This document shows, piece after piece, positions 15,829 through 25,671 of a stretch of DNA of 64,000 bases. Numbering within the stretch: position 1 is the first letter of the stretch; each line of letters begins with the position of its first letter. This stretch comes from Rhodobacterales bacterium (GTDB lineage Bacteria > Pseudomonadota > Alphaproteobacteria > Rhodobacterales > Rhodobacteraceae): NCBI GenBank assembly GCA_002746935.1, contig PDRW01000024.1:1-64000 (forward strand), written 5' to 3'. A program made the position numbers and the translations under genes. The notes below the pieces were generated by a model. The model was not told where the DNA came from. It made no database searches and saw only the letters and a list, made by a program, of their open reading frames with translations.

Positions 15829-16971
15829 ATGGGGTTCAGCAATGGTTCCGGCCACGTTTCAGGCCACGTTTCAGGCGGCAAGCCCGGCCCCGGCGTTCTG
15901 CCCTCCCAGGCCATCTCCCGCCTGATCGCCTCCGGCGCCCTTGCCCCCGCCCCCGGCGCCCCTGCGATTCGCGCCGACCAGATCCAGCCCGCCTCGCTCG
16001 ACCTCCGCCTCGGCGCCACCGCCTTCCGGGTGCGCGCCTCGTTTCTCGCCGGCACCGGGCGCAGCATCGCCGACCGGCTCGAGGAATTCGAGATGCACCG
16101 GTTTTCGCTGGAAGGCGGCGCGGTGCTGGAGAAGGGCGCGGTCTACCTCGTGCCGCTGATGGAGCGGCTCAGCCTGCCCGGGGGCATCACTGCGGTGGCC
16201 AACGCCAAAAGCTCCACCGGACGGCTCGATTTGCTCACCCGGCTGATCACCGACGAAGGCGTCGAGTTCGACCGCATCGCTCCGGGATATGACGGCCCGC
16301 TCTATGCCGAAATCTGTCCGCAGAGCTTTTCGGTGCTGGTGCGCCCGGGACTGCGGCTGAACCAGATCCGCTTTCGCGCCGGCAAGGCGGTGCTCTCCGA
16401 CGTCGCGTTGCGCGCCCGGCACGCGGCCGAAAGCCTGGTCGACGGCGAAGCGGTGATCGACCAGGGGCTGGCCTTCTCGGTCGATCTCCGCCCGGCGGCG
16501 GGCGACCTCGTCGGCTACCGCGCCAAGCCCCACGCCGGGGTGATCGACCTTGACCGCGTCGGCCAGTACGACCCGGCCGGGTTCTGGGAGCCGGTCCGCA
16601 CCAACCGCGGCCGGATCATCCTCGACCCCGGCGCCTTCTACATTCTGGTCAGCCGCGAGGCGGTGCATATCCCGCCCGATTGCGCCGCCGAGATGGCGCC
16701 CTACCTCGCCATGGCGGGTGAATTCCGGGTGCATTACGCGGGCTTCTTCGACCCGGGCTTCGGCCATGCCGCCGCCGGGGGAAAGGGCGCGCGCGGGGTG
16801 CTGGAAGTGCGCTGCCACGAAGCGCCCTTCGTGCTGGAACACGGGCAGGTGGTGGGGCGGCTGGTCTATGAGCAGATGGCTGAAACGCCCGAAACCCTTT
16901 ATGGCGCCGGGATCAAGTCCAACTATCAGGGCCAGGGGCTGAAGCTCTCGAAACATTTCCGGGCGGGGTGA
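15829..16971 (+). CDS. 2'-deoxycytidine 5'-triphosphate deaminase, double-domain type
   Basis: 380 residues, about twice an ordinary Dcd, as in the alphaproteobacterial DCD family. After about 25 unconserved residues the first dUTPase-like half has LPSQAISRLIASGAL, IQPASLDLRLG and the core AVANAKSSTGRLDLLTRLIT; it is followed by GYDGPLYAEICPQSF. A second half has HAGVIDLDRVGQYDP, YILVSREAVHIPPDCAAEM and FDPGFG. It deaminates dCTP to dUTP to feed dTMP synthesis. It stands alone after tRNA-Pro. The true start could be later than ATG 15829, since the first residues (a twice-repeated SGHVSG) look nonessential. Confidence 0.85.
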   Translation: MGFSNGSGHVSGHVSGGKPGPGVLPSQAISRLIASGALAPAPGAPAIRADQIQPASLDLRLGATAFRVRASFLAGTGRSIADRLEEFEMHRFSLEGGAVLEKGAVYLVPLMERLSLPGGITAVANAKSSTGRLDLLTRLITDEGVEFDRIAPGYDGPLYAEICPQSFSVLVRPGLRLNQIRFRAGKAVLSDVALRARHAAESLVDGEAVIDQGLAFSVDLRPAAGDLVGYRAKPHAGVIDLDRVGQYDPAGFWEPVRTNRGRIILDPGAFYILVSREAVHIPPDCAAEMAPYLAMAGEFRVHYAGFFDPGFGHAAAGGKGARGVLEVRCHEAPFVLEHGQVVGRLVYEQMAETPETLYGAGIKSNYQGQGLKLSKHFRAG

Positions 16972-17056
16972 GGCCGGAGCTTTGGGCGGCACAGCCGGAA
17001 CGCGTGGGCGCGCCAGGCCAGGACTTCGGGCTGGACCCGCCCCACCCGCAAAGCCC

Positions 17057-17278
17057 TCAGCGCATCCGCCGCGCGAGGCGGGCGGCTTTTCTCGCGCGTC
17101 TGGCAGTCTGTCTTGCGGCCCGGGCGCCGGCGCGCTCTTCGGGGGGCAGATCGTCCTGCGACCGGCCCCGGCTGGCGGCAAGGCCGATCCCCGCATCGAC
17201 GCCGCGGTTCACCAGCCGCCGGGCGGCCCGACGGGTGAGGCGCCGCAGGATCATGGTGACGAGACGCTCGGTGTCCAT
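17057..17278 (-). CDS. Small basic hypothetical protein downstream of scpB
   Basis: 73 residues from ATG 17278, preceded by AAGGAAG. The product starts MDTERLVTMILRRLTRRAAR and is very rich in Arg and Ala throughout, with no membrane helix. It follows scpB after 109 bases on the same strand and may be part of that operon. I recall small Arg-rich proteins in this position in related bacteria but know no function; DNA or membrane association would be a guess. Confidence 0.6.
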   Translation of the reverse strand: MDTERLVTMILRRLTRRAARRLVNRGVDAGIGLAASRGRSQDDLPPEERAGARAARQTARRARKAARLARRMR

Positions 17279-17387
17279 CGGCAAGGATCTTCCTTTCTGC
17301 CCCGGAACCGGCCCGCAGCATATTCCGCAATATGGCCTCCGCAAAGCAATTGCCGGGCATTGCCGTGAAAAGCGGATGCCCCCCGCC

Positions 17388-18110
17388 TCACCCGTCCTCG
17401 AACATCTCCACCTGATTTTCGTCGCCGTCCTCGTCGCCATCCCCGTCGTCTTCCTCGCCAAACCCGCCGGCGGGCCGCGGGCGGTTCTCGAGCAGGCCGG
17501 CGGCACGCAGTTCCTTCAGCCCCGGAAGGTCGCGGGCGCTCTCAAGCCCGAAATGGTCGAGAAAGGCTTGCGTCACCACGAAAGTCACCGGCCGGCCCGG
17601 GGTCATCCGGCGCCGCCCGAAGCGGATCCATTCGAGCTCGATCAGCAGATCCACCGTGCCCCGGCTCACCGAAACGCCGCGAATCTCCTCGATCTCCGCC
17701 CGCGTCACCGGCTGGTGATAGGCGATGATCGCCAGCGTCTCGATCGCGGCGCGCGACAGCTTTCGGGTCTCGACCACCTCCTTGTGCATCAGAAAGCCAA
17801 GGTCGGGGGCGGTGCGCATCGCCCAGGCGTCGCCCACCTTCACCACCCGCACCCCGCGCCCCTCGTAGCGCTTGCGCAGATGCGCCAGCGCCTCGGCCGG
17901 ATCGGAACCATGGGGCATCCGGGCGGCAAGCTCCGCCACCGTCACCGGCTCGGCGGAGGCAAACAGCACCGCCTCCACCATGCGTTCCTGCTCGCCCATC
18001 GGCGGGGCTTCGAACAGGCTGTCTTCTTCGGGGGTGACGGTCTCGGGGGGGCCGCTCCCGGGAGCGCCTGTCTGGGGGGCGTCGGTCTGGGGGGCGTCGG
18101 TCTCAGCCAT
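17388..18110 (-). CDS. scpB: Segregation and condensation protein B
   Basis: 240 residues. After an acidic, repetitive N-terminus (TDAPQTDAPQTGAPGSG) come the two winged helices of ScpB: MVEAVLFASAEPVTVAELAA then KLSRAAIETLAIIAYHQPVT and RAEIEEIRGVSVSRGTVDLL. It forms the SMC-ScpA-ScpB condensin complex that organises the chromosome. The start overlaps the end of scpA by eight bases, so the pair is co-translated. An acidic C-terminal tail (EEDDGDGDEDGDENQ) is present. Confidence 0.93.
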   Translation of the reverse strand: MAETDAPQTDAPQTGAPGSGPPETVTPEEDSLFEAPPMGEQERMVEAVLFASAEPVTVAELAARMPHGSDPAEALAHLRKRYEGRGVRVVKVGDAWAMRTAPDLGFLMHKEVVETRKLSRAAIETLAIIAYHQPVTRAEIEEIRGVSVSRGTVDLLIELEWIRFGRRRMTPGRPVTFVVTQAFLDHFGLESARDLPGLKELRAAGLLENRPRPAGGFGEEDDGDGDEDGDENQVEMFEDG

Positions 18111-18900
18111 GACGTTTCTTCCGTATCTGGATCGGTGAAAAGGTCTCGGACTGGCGGAGCTCCAGGTGCCCCTCCTTCACCAGTTGCAGCGAGGCGGCAA
18201 AGGTGGCGGCCGTGGCGGTGCGCCGCCGGGTCGGGTCCACCTCCCAGCCTTCGGGCAGCCAGGAGGTGAGATCCGACCAATCGCCCGCAAAGCCGATCAT
18301 GCCGCGCATCCGCTCAAGCGCCTCTTCCATGGTCATCAGATTGTCGCGGTCCATCACGAAGGGGCGAAACTCGTCCCTGGTGCGGATGCGCGCATAGGCC
18401 TGCATCAGGTCCATCAGCGTCGCGCTGTAGCTCACCTGGCGCGAACGGGTCACGTCTTCCGGCAGGCCGCGAACGAAGAAATCCCGCCCCTTCTGGTCGC
18501 GCCCCATCAGCCGGGCGGCGGCATCGCGCATCGCTTGCAGCCGTTCGAGCTGATAGGCCAGATGCGCCGCCAGTTCCTCGCCGGAGGGGCCTTCCTCGGC
18601 CGGGTCGGGCGGCAGCAGCAGGCGCGATTTCAGGAAGGCAAGCCAGGCGGCCATCACCAGATAATCGGCCGCAAGCTCCAGCCGCAGGGCGCGGGCCTTG
18701 GCGATGAAGGCGAGATATTGCTCGGCCAGCCCGAGGATCGAGACCTTGCGCAGATCGACCTTCTGGGTGCGCCCGAGGGTGAGCAGCAGATCCAGCGGGC
18801 CTTCGAACCCGTCGACATCGACGATCAGCGCCTCGGCGGCGAGCCGGTCGGAAACGCTGAGCGTGTCGGTTTGCAACGGGGCGTCCTGCATCGGGTCCAT
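18103..18900 (-). CDS. scpA: Segregation and condensation protein A
   Basis: 265 residues from ATG 18900 (another ATG three codons on). The kleisin start LIVDVDGFEGPLDLLLTLGR binds the SMC neck, followed by YLVMAAWLAFLKSRLLLPPD; the C-terminal winged helix begins near residue 220 (TAATFAASLQLVKEGHLELR). Partner of ScpB and SMC. In many relatives nagZ precedes scpA; here the 640 bases upstream hold only repeats. The upstream open frame to 19212 shows no similarity. Confidence 0.93.
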   Translation of the reverse strand: MDPMQDAPLQTDTLSVSDRLAAEALIVDVDGFEGPLDLLLTLGRTQKVDLRKVSILGLAEQYLAFIAKARALRLELAADYLVMAAWLAFLKSRLLLPPDPAEEGPSGEELAAHLAYQLERLQAMRDAAARLMGRDQKGRDFFVRGLPEDVTRSRQVSYSATLMDLMQAYARIRTRDEFRPFVMDRDNLMTMEEALERMRGMIGFAGDWSDLTSWLPEGWEVDPTRRRTATAATFAASLQLVKEGHLELRQSETFSPIQIRKKRHG

Positions 18901-19540
18901 GGGGTTCGGGGTGGGGTTCGAGGTCGGGGTTCGGGGTGGCGGCCCGGAGGCTCGGGTGGCCGGCGGGCCGGCGCGGATAAAAGACAGCTCGGGGGCAGTC
19001 AGGGCGCGAAAATCGGCCCCCCGCGCGCCGATGTCAACGGCTGGCGGCGCGTTGCGGCGGGAGCGCGCGGTTTCGGGTCGGTTTCGGCACGCGCCCCGCT
19101 CCGGCGCAACCCCACCGGCCACTCTGTCGGATTTGCACAAATCCCACCCTGAATCGACAGATATGCAGATCGAAGCCGGACACAAGACCCGGGCTGCGGA
19201 CCACCCCCGCATTCATCCGCATTCACCCAAGGAAAGCGGTCTTTGTACCGCAGGCCGGACAGCCAAAGCCCCTCTCCTTTTTCCTGGCTCAAATACTCGC
19301 CGGCCCGGCCGCGCCACCGCCGCCACCACCGCCGCTGCCCCCCGGCGCCGCCAGGCCGGCGTGCTCCCGCCTGCCGGAACACGCAAAACCGGTCCCCACT
19401 TTTGCACGGCATGCTTTTGGCCCCCCGGGCGGATTTTCCGCCCCGGCGGCCAACAAGGCCGCTTTTGCCCTGCGGCCGATTGCCACGGGCGCCCACTTGC
19501 CCTAGCTTCGCGCGAAACCGCAACACTCAGGGAGCGACAG
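18901..19540. other. Gene-free divergent region with repeat copies
   Basis: 640 bases between scpA and the sulfhydrylase gene. It contains a degenerate repeat A at 19269-19302 (minus orientation, CTCCTTTTTCCTGGCTCAAA then TACTCG) and a repeat B at 19381-19418 (ACGCAAAACCGGTCCCCACT). I looked for a SAM-II riboswitch before the sulfhydrylase gene and did not find the conserved core. No gene can be supported. Confidence 0.6.
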
Positions 19541-20833
19541 ATGACACAAGACAAGACAATGGGCTTCGACACCCTTCAGGTTCACGCCGGCGCCGAGCCC
19601 GACCCGGCCACCGGTTCCCGCCAGGTGCCGATCTACCAGACCACCGCCTATGTCTTCCGCGACGCCGACCACGCCGCCGCGCTCTTCAACCTGCAAGAGG
19701 TGGGCTATATCTATTCGCGCCTCACCAACCCCACCGTTTCGGCGCTGGCCAACCGCATCGCCGCGCTCGAAGGCGGGGCCGGGGCGGTCTGCACCTCCTC
19801 CGGGCACGCGGCACAGATCATGGCGCTGGTGCCGCTGATGGCGCCCGGGCTCAACATCATCGCCTCCAGCCGGCTCTACGGTGGCACCTTCACCCAGTTC
19901 ACCCATCTCTTCCGCCGCTTCGGCTGGGAGGCGAAATTCGTCGATTTCGACGACCCGGCGGCGGTGGCGGCGGCGATCGACGACAACACCCGCGCGATAT
20001 TCTGCGAATCACTCGCCAACCCCGCGGGCGTGCCCACCGACATTCCCGCGATTGCCAAGGTGGCCGATGCCGCAGGTGTGCCGCTGATCGTCGACAACAC
20101 CTCCGCCACGCCCTGGCTCTGCCGCCCGATCGAGATGGGGGCCACGCTGGTGCTGCATTCCGCCACCAAGTTCCTTACCGGCTCGGGCACCGTGACCGGC
20201 GGCGCCATCGTCGATTCGGGGCGGTTCGACTGGTCGGCCTCCGACAAGTTCCCCTCGCTGTCGCAGCCGGAGCCCGCCTATCACGGGCTGAAATTCCACG
20301 AGGCCCTGGGGCCCATGGCCTACACCTTCCACGGCATCGCCGTCGGGCTGCGCGACCTCGGCATGACGATGAACCCGCAGGGCGCGCATTACACGCTGGT
20401 GGGGCTCGAGACCCTGAGCCTCAGGATGCAGAAACACGTGGAAAACGCCCAGGCCGTGGCCGAATGGCTGGAGGCCGACCCGCGGATCGAGGCGGTGAGC
20501 TATGCCGGACTGCCCTCGTCGCCCTATTACAAGCGCATTCAGGCGCTCTATCCGAAAGGGGCGGGCGCGCTGTTCACCGTGGCGGTGAAGGGCGGCTATG
20601 AGGCCTGCGTGAAGCTCGTCGATTCGCTTGAGCTGTTCAGCCATGTGGCCAATCTCGGCGACACCCGCTCGCTGATCATCCATTCGGCCTCCACCACCCA
20701 CCGGCAGCTGTCGCCGGAGCAGCGCGACGCCGCCGGGGCCAGCGACAATGTGGTGCGGCTGTCGATCGGCATCGAGGATGCGGCCGACATCATCGCCGAT
20801 CTCGACCAGGCGCTGGCGAAGGCCGTGGGGTAA
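19541..20833 (+). CDS. metY: O-acetylhomoserine sulfhydrylase (Cys/Met PLP enzyme family)
   Basis: 430 residues, start ATG 19541 after GGGAGCG. Family I PLP features: GFDTLQVHAGAEPDPATGSR at the N-terminus, the phosphate-binding SSGHAAQ near 88, Asp185 in IVDNTSATPW and the Schiff-base Lys210 in HSATKFLTGSG. The length of about 430 and the YSRLTNPT block favour O-acetylhomoserine aminocarboxypropyltransferase over cystathionine gamma-synthase (about 390). It would make homocysteine from O-acetylhomoserine and sulfide. Sulfide use gives a loose link to the persulfide locus at 3-4.8 kb, but no shared operator is seen. Confidence 0.87.
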   Translation: MTQDKTMGFDTLQVHAGAEPDPATGSRQVPIYQTTAYVFRDADHAAALFNLQEVGYIYSRLTNPTVSALANRIAALEGGAGAVCTSSGHAAQIMALVPLMAPGLNIIASSRLYGGTFTQFTHLFRRFGWEAKFVDFDDPAAVAAAIDDNTRAIFCESLANPAGVPTDIPAIAKVADAAGVPLIVDNTSATPWLCRPIEMGATLVLHSATKFLTGSGTVTGGAIVDSGRFDWSASDKFPSLSQPEPAYHGLKFHEALGPMAYTFHGIAVGLRDLGMTMNPQGAHYTLVGLETLSLRMQKHVENAQAVAEWLEADPRIEAVSYAGLPSSPYYKRIQALYPKGAGALFTVAVKGGYEACVKLVDSLELFSHVANLGDTRSLIIHSASTTHRQLSPEQRDAAGASDNVVRLSIGIEDAADIIADLDQALAKAVG

Positions 20834-21012
20834 CCGGCACCCGCCCGGGCCGGTCCCGAAACGCGCGCCCGGGCAATGGCCGGAGGCGCTGAAGCAATAA
20901 GGGCTGCGGGGGCGTTCTCCGCGGCCCTGTCGCTTTTGCCGCTTCCGCACCCGCTTTTACCCGGACAGGCGCTGGTCTGCTCCCACGCGCCTCAACACGC
21001 CAGCCCCCGTTC

Positions 21013-21064
21013 CCCTTTTTCCTGGCGGAAATACTCCGGGGGTCCGGGGGCAGCGCCCCCGGGC
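21013..21064 (-). repeat. Dispersed repeat family A, copy
   Basis: Full copy on the minus strand: CCCCTTTTTCCTGGCGG, AAATACTCCGGGGGTCCGGG, then the GGGGGCAGCGCCCCCGGG palindrome. It lies between the convergent ends of the sulfhydrylase and the YibQ-like gene. Confidence 0.85.
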
Positions 21065-21104
21065 AGGCCGCTACCGGCTTCTGCCGGGCAGGTGCTGTTT
21101 CTCT

Positions 21105-23072
21105 CTATCTCTCCCCTTCCAGCAGCAGGGCGGAAACCGGCGCGAGCGTTACCGATTCCGCCCGGTTGCCCAGCGACCACTGGAGCAGGGTCTGCAAGGT
21201 TTCGGCCCGGGTCCGGCCGAGCACGATCACACCCTTTTGCTGGTTGCGCGCCCGAAAAGCGGCATTGTCGAGGAAGCGGCGGATCACCGGACCGCCCTGC
21301 TGTTCGCCGTCGAGGTCGAGAAACACCAGCCCCGCCGGCACCCCCTGTTTCACCACCGACTTGTAGCCGCTGTTGAGCCCGGCGGGGAAACTCACGAACC
21401 CGTGGCCGCTCTCGGCCAGGTTGGTGCCAAGCTGGATCGCACCGGGGCCAAGCCCCTGGAAATCGAAACTGCTGTCGACCATCACTTCGGCGGCCTCATC
21501 AAGCAACGGACGGAAGGCCTGAACGGTCACATCCACATCCGTGGGGGTGGCCCCATCCGGCAACGGCATCATCAGCGCCACTTCGATGCCGCGCGAGTCG
21601 TAGAACGCAATCGCCTCGGCGGCGTCCTGCGCGCCGGCATCAACGGCGACGGTCAGCGGGAAGGGCAGCTTGCCGATGTCGGCAAGCTCTTCGCGGTCCC
21701 CGCTGTCCAGCAGCAGGAACGCCAGCAGCGGCAGCTGGGTGTCGCCCGCGAAGTCGATCCGGTTGCGCTCGATGGCCCGCGCCGGGACCGTGGCGGCGTC
21801 TTCCCCGGAAGCTTCGCCGGATTCCTCGTCCCCGGTCGCCGGATCGTCGCCGATTGTCGGCAGTTGGCCACTGAAGGCAGAGCCTTGCGCCGGAAGCACC
21901 GGCACCGGACCCGGCTCGGCGGTGGCCGCCTCTTCGGGTGCTTCGCCCTTGTCCTTGCCCGGCGCGGCCGGGGCAACAACGGTGGGCAGCGGAGGGGAAA
22001 TCTGCTCCGGTGCGACAGCGGTTTCGGAGCCAGGCCCCGGCGCTGGCCCGGGGGCTGCTTCCACCTCTGGCTCAGGTACCGGTGCACCGTCCGCTTCCGC
22101 CCCGGGTTCGGATTGCGGCTCAGGCTCCGGCACAACATCCGCTTCCGCCCCGGGTTCGGATTGCGGCTCAGGTGCCGGCGCACCGTCCGCTTCCGCCCCG
22201 GGTTCGGATTGCGGCTCAGGCTCCGGCACAACATCCGCTTCCGCCCCGGGTTCGGATTGCGGCTCAGGTGCCGGCGCAACATCCGCTTCCGGCCCGAGTT
22301 CGGATTGCGGCTCCGCTTCGGGCGCCAGCGCGTTGCCCGCGGCCTTGTCGTCGCCGGTATCGGGAACGGCAGGCACCGACGGGGCATCGGGCGCAATGGC
22401 TTCGGGCAGGGCATCGCCTTCGCCGGGCCGCATCGGCCCGGATGTCTCCTGCTCAGGCGTTTCGGAGGTCGGGGCGGGTCCGGTTTCGGGAACCGCGTCC
22501 GGGGGCAGCTTTTCGGCCGTATCCGTACCCGGAAGAGTGTCGGGCTCAGCCGGGGGGCCCATCGGGGCCTTGAACGGATCGTCTTCCAGTTGCGGGGGGG
22601 TATCGCTGCCAGGCTCGGGCTGGCCGGAAGGCTGGGCGGCGATCTCTGTCTCCGCACCTTCGGCACCGGAGGGCGGTGGGGTGTCGGGCCTGGCGTCCAC
22701 GCCACCGACCGCAGGCGGCGCTTCGGCGGCCGGGCTTTCGCCGGGCGCAGCCTCGGCCCCCGCGCCGGGCGCAGCCTCGGCCCCCGCACCGGGCACAGCT
22801 TCGGTTCCCGCACCGGGCACAGCTTCGGTTCCCGCACCGGGCACAGCTTCGGTCCCCGCGCCGGGCGTAGCGTCGGCCCCCGCACCGGGCGCAGCCTCGG
22901 TCCCGGTCGTCGCCTCCGCCGCAGGGCCTACCGGTTTCGCCCCGGTTCCGATCGCGCCGCCCCCGGGGCTCTTTTCCATTTCAACAGGCGGCAGGCTGAG
23001 GGAAACAACCCCCAGCACCGCGCCTGAAACCACAATGCCCGATACGATACCGGCGAGACTGCCCCGTGCCAT
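21105..23072 (-). CDS. Divergent polysaccharide deacetylase family protein (YibQ-like) with long repetitive linker
   Basis: 655 residues from ATG 23072, close to GGGAGCCGGG. One N-terminal membrane helix ([20 protein letters not shown]) anchors it, with the rest in the periplasm. Residues about 35-425 are low-complexity Pro/Glu/Ala/Gly, including eight-residue repeats (GAGTEAVP type) and 16-residue repeats ([16 protein letters not shown] type). The C-terminal 230 residues are the DUF610 domain: [20 protein letters not shown], then [20 protein letters not shown] and [14 protein letters not shown]-like positions. YibQ homologues resemble NodB deacetylases but lack a proven activity. It is divergent from trpG. 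Confidence 0.8.
   Translation of the reverse strand: MARGSLAGIVSGIVVSGAVLGVVSLSLPPVEMEKSPGGGAIGTGAKPVGPAAEATTGTEAAPGAGADATPGAGTEAVPGAGTEAVPGAGTEAVPGAGAEAAPGAGAEAAPGESPAAEAPPAVGGVDARPDTPPPSGAEGAETEIAAQPSGQPEPGSDTPPQLEDDPFKAPMGPPAEPDTLPGTDTAEKLPPDAVPETGPAPTSETPEQETSGPMRPGEGDALPEAIAPDAPSVPAVPDTGDDKAAGNALAPEAEPQSELGPEADVAPAPEPQSEPGAEADVVPEPEPQSEPGAEADGAPAPEPQSEPGAEADVVPEPEPQSEPGAEADGAPVPEPEVEAAPGPAPGPGSETAVAPEQISPPLPTVVAPAAPGKDKGEAPEEAATAEPGPVPVLPAQGSAFSGQLPTIGDDPATGDEESGEASGEDAATVPARAIERNRIDFAGDTQLPLLAFLLLDSGDREELADIGKLPFPLTVAVDAGAQDAAEAIAFYDSRGIEVALMMPLPDGATPTDVDVTVQAFRPLLDEAAEVMVDSSFDFQGLGPGAIQLGTNLAESGHGFVSFPAGLNSGYKSVVKQGVPAGLVFLDLDGEQQGGPVIRRFLDNAAFRARNQQKGVIVLGRTRAETLQTLLQWSLGNRAESVTLAPVSALLLEGER
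22080..22920 (-). repeat. Two coding tandem-repeat arrays inside the YibQ-like gene
   Basis: At 22080-22320 the block starting GGGTTCGGATTGCGGCTCAG (plus strand) recurs every 48 bases about five times, exactly 16 codons. At 22740-22920 a 24-base unit (8 codons, GCCGGGCGCAGCCTCGG type) recurs about seven times. Both keep frame, so copy number can vary without breaking the protein. Confidence 0.85.
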
Positions 23073-23179
23073 TCCCGGCTCCCTTTCCGTCACACCCGCC
23101 CCATCCGCCCTTGTTCGGGCGCTGCAACATGTATACCCCGAGTGACACGTTGGAAAACCCCTCTTTGCCGGATGCGCGC

Positions 23180-23794
23180 ATGATCCTGCTGATCGACAAC
23201 TACGACAGCTTCACCTGGAACCTCGTCCACTACCTCGGCGAACTGGGCGCCGACGTGGCCGTGGCGCGCAATGACGCCCTCACCGTGGCAGAGGCGCTGG
23301 GGCAGAAACCCGAGGCCATCGTGCTGTCGCCCGGCCCCTGCGACCCCGACCGCGCGGGCATCTGCCTTGACCTCGTGCGCGCAGCCGCCGAAGCGCGGGT
23401 GCCGCTGCTGGGCGTCTGCCTCGGGCATCAGACCATCGGCCAGGCCTTCGGCGGCAAGGTGGTGCGCGCAGGCGAGATCGTCCACGGCAAGCCCGGGGAA
23501 ATCCACCACAACGGCACCGGCGTCTTCGCCGGGCTGCCGAGCCCGCTCTCCGCCACCCGCTACCACAGCCTGATCGTCGAGCGCGCCAGCCTGCCCGACG
23601 CGCTGGAGGTGACGGCGGCGCTCGAAGACGGCACCATCATGGGGCTGCGGCACCGGGATCTGCCGATCGAAGGCGTGCAGTTCCACCCCGAGAGCATCCG
23701 CTCGGAACATGGCCACGCGATGCTGCGGCGCTTTCTCGAAAGCCTGCCCGACAGCGCCAAAACCGCAGCCGACCCCGCAAAGGAGCCCGCATGA
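23180..23794 (+). CDS. trpG: Anthranilate synthase component II (glutamine amidotransferase)
   Basis: 204 residues. Class I amidotransferase triad: Cys80 in [12 protein letters not shown], His169 and Glu171 in [29 protein letters not shown] is the standard TrpG start, so ATG 23180 is chosen over the open frame from 23066. It supplies ammonia to TrpE, encoded at 32914. The stop overlaps the trpD start (ATGA). Confidence 0.95.
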   Translation: MILLIDNYDSFTWNLVHYLGELGADVAVARNDALTVAEALGQKPEAIVLSPGPCDPDRAGICLDLVRAAAEARVPLLGVCLGHQTIGQAFGGKVVRAGEIVHGKPGEIHHNGTGVFAGLPSPLSATRYHSLIVERASLPDALEVTAALEDGTIMGLRHRDLPIEGVQFHPESIRSEHGHAMLRRFLESLPDSAKTAADPAKEPA

Positions 23795-24807
23795 GCGACG
23801 CGATGAAACCCCTGATCTTCGCCGCCTCCGAGGGGCCCCTGTCGCGCGCCCAGGCGGAGGAAGCCTTTGCGCTCCTGTTCGAGGGCGCCGCGACCCCGGC
23901 CCAGATCGGCGGCTTTCTGATGGCGCTGCGGGCACGCGGCGAGGCGGTGGCGGAATATGCCGCGGCGGCGGCGGTGATGCGCGCGAAATGCACGCCGGTG
24001 AAGGCCCCCGAGGGCGCGATCGACATCGTCGGCACCGGCGGTGACGGGCTGGGCACGCTCAACATCTCCACCGCCACCGCCTTCGTGGTGGCCGGCGCCG
24101 GCGTGCCGGTGGCGAAACACGGCAACCGCAACCTGTCGTCGCTGTCCGGCGCGGCGGATGCGCTCGGGCAGATGGGCATCGAGGTGATGGTCGGCGCCGG
24201 AGTGGTCGAACGCGCGCTCGCCGAGGTCGGCATCGGCTTCATGATGGCGCCGATGCACCATCCGGCCATGAAACATGTGATGCCGGTGCGCCAGGAGCTC
24301 GGCAACAAGACCATCTTCAACATCCTCGGCCCGCTCACCAACCCCGCCGGCGTCAAGCGCCAGCTCACCGGGGCCTTCGCGCCGGACCTGATCTTCCCCA
24401 TGGCCGAGACGCTTCAGGCGCTGGGCTCGGAAAAGGCCTGGCTGGTGCATGGGCGCGACGGCACCGACGAAGTGTCGATCACCGGGGTGACCGATGTGGC
24501 GGCGCTGGAAGGCGACCACATCCTGCGGCGGGAGATCCACCCCGAAGACGCCGGTCTGCCGGTGCGCCGGCTGGCGGAGATCCTCGGCGGCACGCCAGAG
24601 GAAAACGGCCGCGCCTTCGCGGCGCTGCTGGCAGGCGAGGCCTCGGCCTATCGCGACGCGGTGCTGCTGAACGCCGCCTGCGCGCTGATGGTCGCCGACC
24701 GGGTGGAGAGCCTCCCCGAGGGCGTGGCGCTCGCCGCCGAAAGCCTCGACAGCGGCGCCGCACGCGCCCGGGTCGAGGGCCTCGCGCGGGTGACCTCCGC
24801 AGGCTGA
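23791..24807 (+). CDS. trpD: Anthranilate phosphoribosyltransferase
   Basis: 338 residues. The PRPP-binding glycine-rich motif [20 protein letters not shown] near residue 70 and [21 protein letters not shown] are diagnostic; [13 protein letters not shown] and the [13 protein letters not shown] block follow. It transfers phosphoribosyl to anthranilate. trpC, which usually follows in this group, is absent: the next 800 bases hold repeats and pseudogenes. Confidence 0.96.
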   Translation: MSDAMKPLIFAASEGPLSRAQAEEAFALLFEGAATPAQIGGFLMALRARGEAVAEYAAAAAVMRAKCTPVKAPEGAIDIVGTGGDGLGTLNISTATAFVVAGAGVPVAKHGNRNLSSLSGAADALGQMGIEVMVGAGVVERALAEVGIGFMMAPMHHPAMKHVMPVRQELGNKTIFNILGPLTNPAGVKRQLTGAFAPDLIFPMAETLQALGSEKAWLVHGRDGTDEVSITGVTDVAALEGDHILRREIHPEDAGLPVRRLAEILGGTPEENGRAFAALLAGEASAYRDAVLLNAACALMVADRVESLPEGVALAAESLDSGAARARVEGLARVTSAG

Positions 24808-24877
24808 ACCCGCCCGGGCTCCCCCGCATTCAGGCAAATGATCCGAATACGCCGTTCTTTTGCCCGCATCTCGGAAC

Positions 24878-24987
24878 GGGCAAAACCTGTCCCTGATTTG
24901 CGCAGGCAAGCTCTGGCCCTCACAGCGCCAGCCCGCGCCCCCGTTTCCTCTTTTCCTGGGGAAAACACTCCGGGGGTCCGGGGGCAT
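24878..24987 (-). repeat. Adjacent copies of repeat B and repeat A
   Basis: Repeat B at 24878-24913 (GGGCAAAACCTGTCCCTGAT then TTGCGCAGGCAAG) is followed by a repeat A at 24941-24987 (CTTTTCCTGGGGAAAACACT then CCGGGGGTCCGGGGGC). They lie directly after trpD, at the junction with the galactose and transport locus. The rest of 24808-25225 shows nothing recognisable. Confidence 0.7.
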
Positions 24988-25225
24988 AACCCATCCGTCG
25001 TTTGCAGGATATCTGGAACTGGCCGGGTAATAGGAGCGATTTCGGGGAAGGACCGGGTCTTTCTGGCGGGGTTTCGTGTGAAACCCGTGGGCCAGGACAC
25101 CCGGAACCCGGGCCCATCCGTCAATGGCGTAGCGAGACCGGGGGCCGGATCCGTGGGCCCCGGGAGAGCGACCACCTGCAGCGATTGTGCCGGGCTGTCC
25201 GGGCTTCGGGTGTCTGAGCAGCAGA

Positions 25226-25251
25226 AAACGCCCTCCGGGTGGAGGGCGTTT
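25226..25251 (-). terminator. Rho-independent terminator of the old gal operon
   Basis: Perfect 11-bp stem AAACGCCCTCC / GGAGGGCGTTT with a four-base loop. On the minus strand it is followed by TTTTC, fitting a terminator just past the galK remnant. Confidence 0.75.
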
Positions 25252-25299
25252 CAGGCTGACCGGGCCGCGAGCGACAACCGCGGCGATCCCGCCTGGCAT

Positions 25300-25670
25300 C
25301 GCCCGAGGCGGCCAGCCGGTGGCTGAGGCCGGAATGGATCACCGGAAAGCTGTCGCCCCCGGGCAGCGGCGCCGGCTGGTGGGCGAGCGTGCTGATATCT
25401 GGGAACAGGGCGTTCAGCGGCGTGCCGACGGAGATGGCGAACGGGTCCATGATGCCGCCGGGCACGCCGACGAAATCGTTCTCCACCGCGCGTGCCGTGC
25501 GGGCGATCTCCACCGGGCTCAGGTTTTCCGACAACGCGCAGGCGGCATGCAGCGTGGCCACTTCGATCGCGGCGGAAGACGACAGCCCCCCACCGGCAGG
25601 TTGGAGGCGATCAAGACGTCGAGCCCGCGGCAGCGGTCCGGGTGAGCCCGGTTTCGGTTGATCTGTGCAT
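25300..25670 (-). pseudogene. galK: Galactokinase remnant (internal deletion, frameshift, lost C-terminus)
   Basis: The ATG at 25670 lies one base after the galT stop and gives MHRSTETGLTRT, a plausible GalK start. The sequence then jumps to GLDVLIASNLPVGG in one frame and GGGLSSSAAIEVATLHAACA in the next, the ATP-binding GHMP motif, with the shift falling in a run of six G. It continues EIARTARAVENDFVGVPGGI and GGDSFPVIHSGLSHRLA before losing similarity near 25300. Missing are the first domain with the sugar-binding GEHTDY motif and about 130 C-terminal residues. It cannot make an active kinase. Confidence 0.8.
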
Positions 25671-25671
25671 G

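Noticed and set aside
19440-19540. SAM-II riboswitch before the sulfhydrylase gene
   Set aside because: Such riboswitches are common at this position in alphaproteobacteria, but the conserved pseudoknot core and GCTAAAGC-like element are not present.
22080-22320. CRISPR-like regular spacing of repeats
   Set aside because: The 48-base periodic repeats are in frame within a coding region, have no variable spacers and no cas genes nearby.
21237-23027. Long plus-strand frame over the YibQ-like gene with [12 protein letters not shown]-type repeats
   Set aside because: The repeats are the reverse reading of the [12 protein letters not shown] repeats of the real gene, which has a signal helix, ribosome binding site and known C-terminal domain.
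25069-25086. Short hairpin GGGTTTC-GTGT-GAAACCC
   Set aside because: A 7-bp stem in GC-rich DNA with no T tract and no gene end on either side; too weak to call a terminator.
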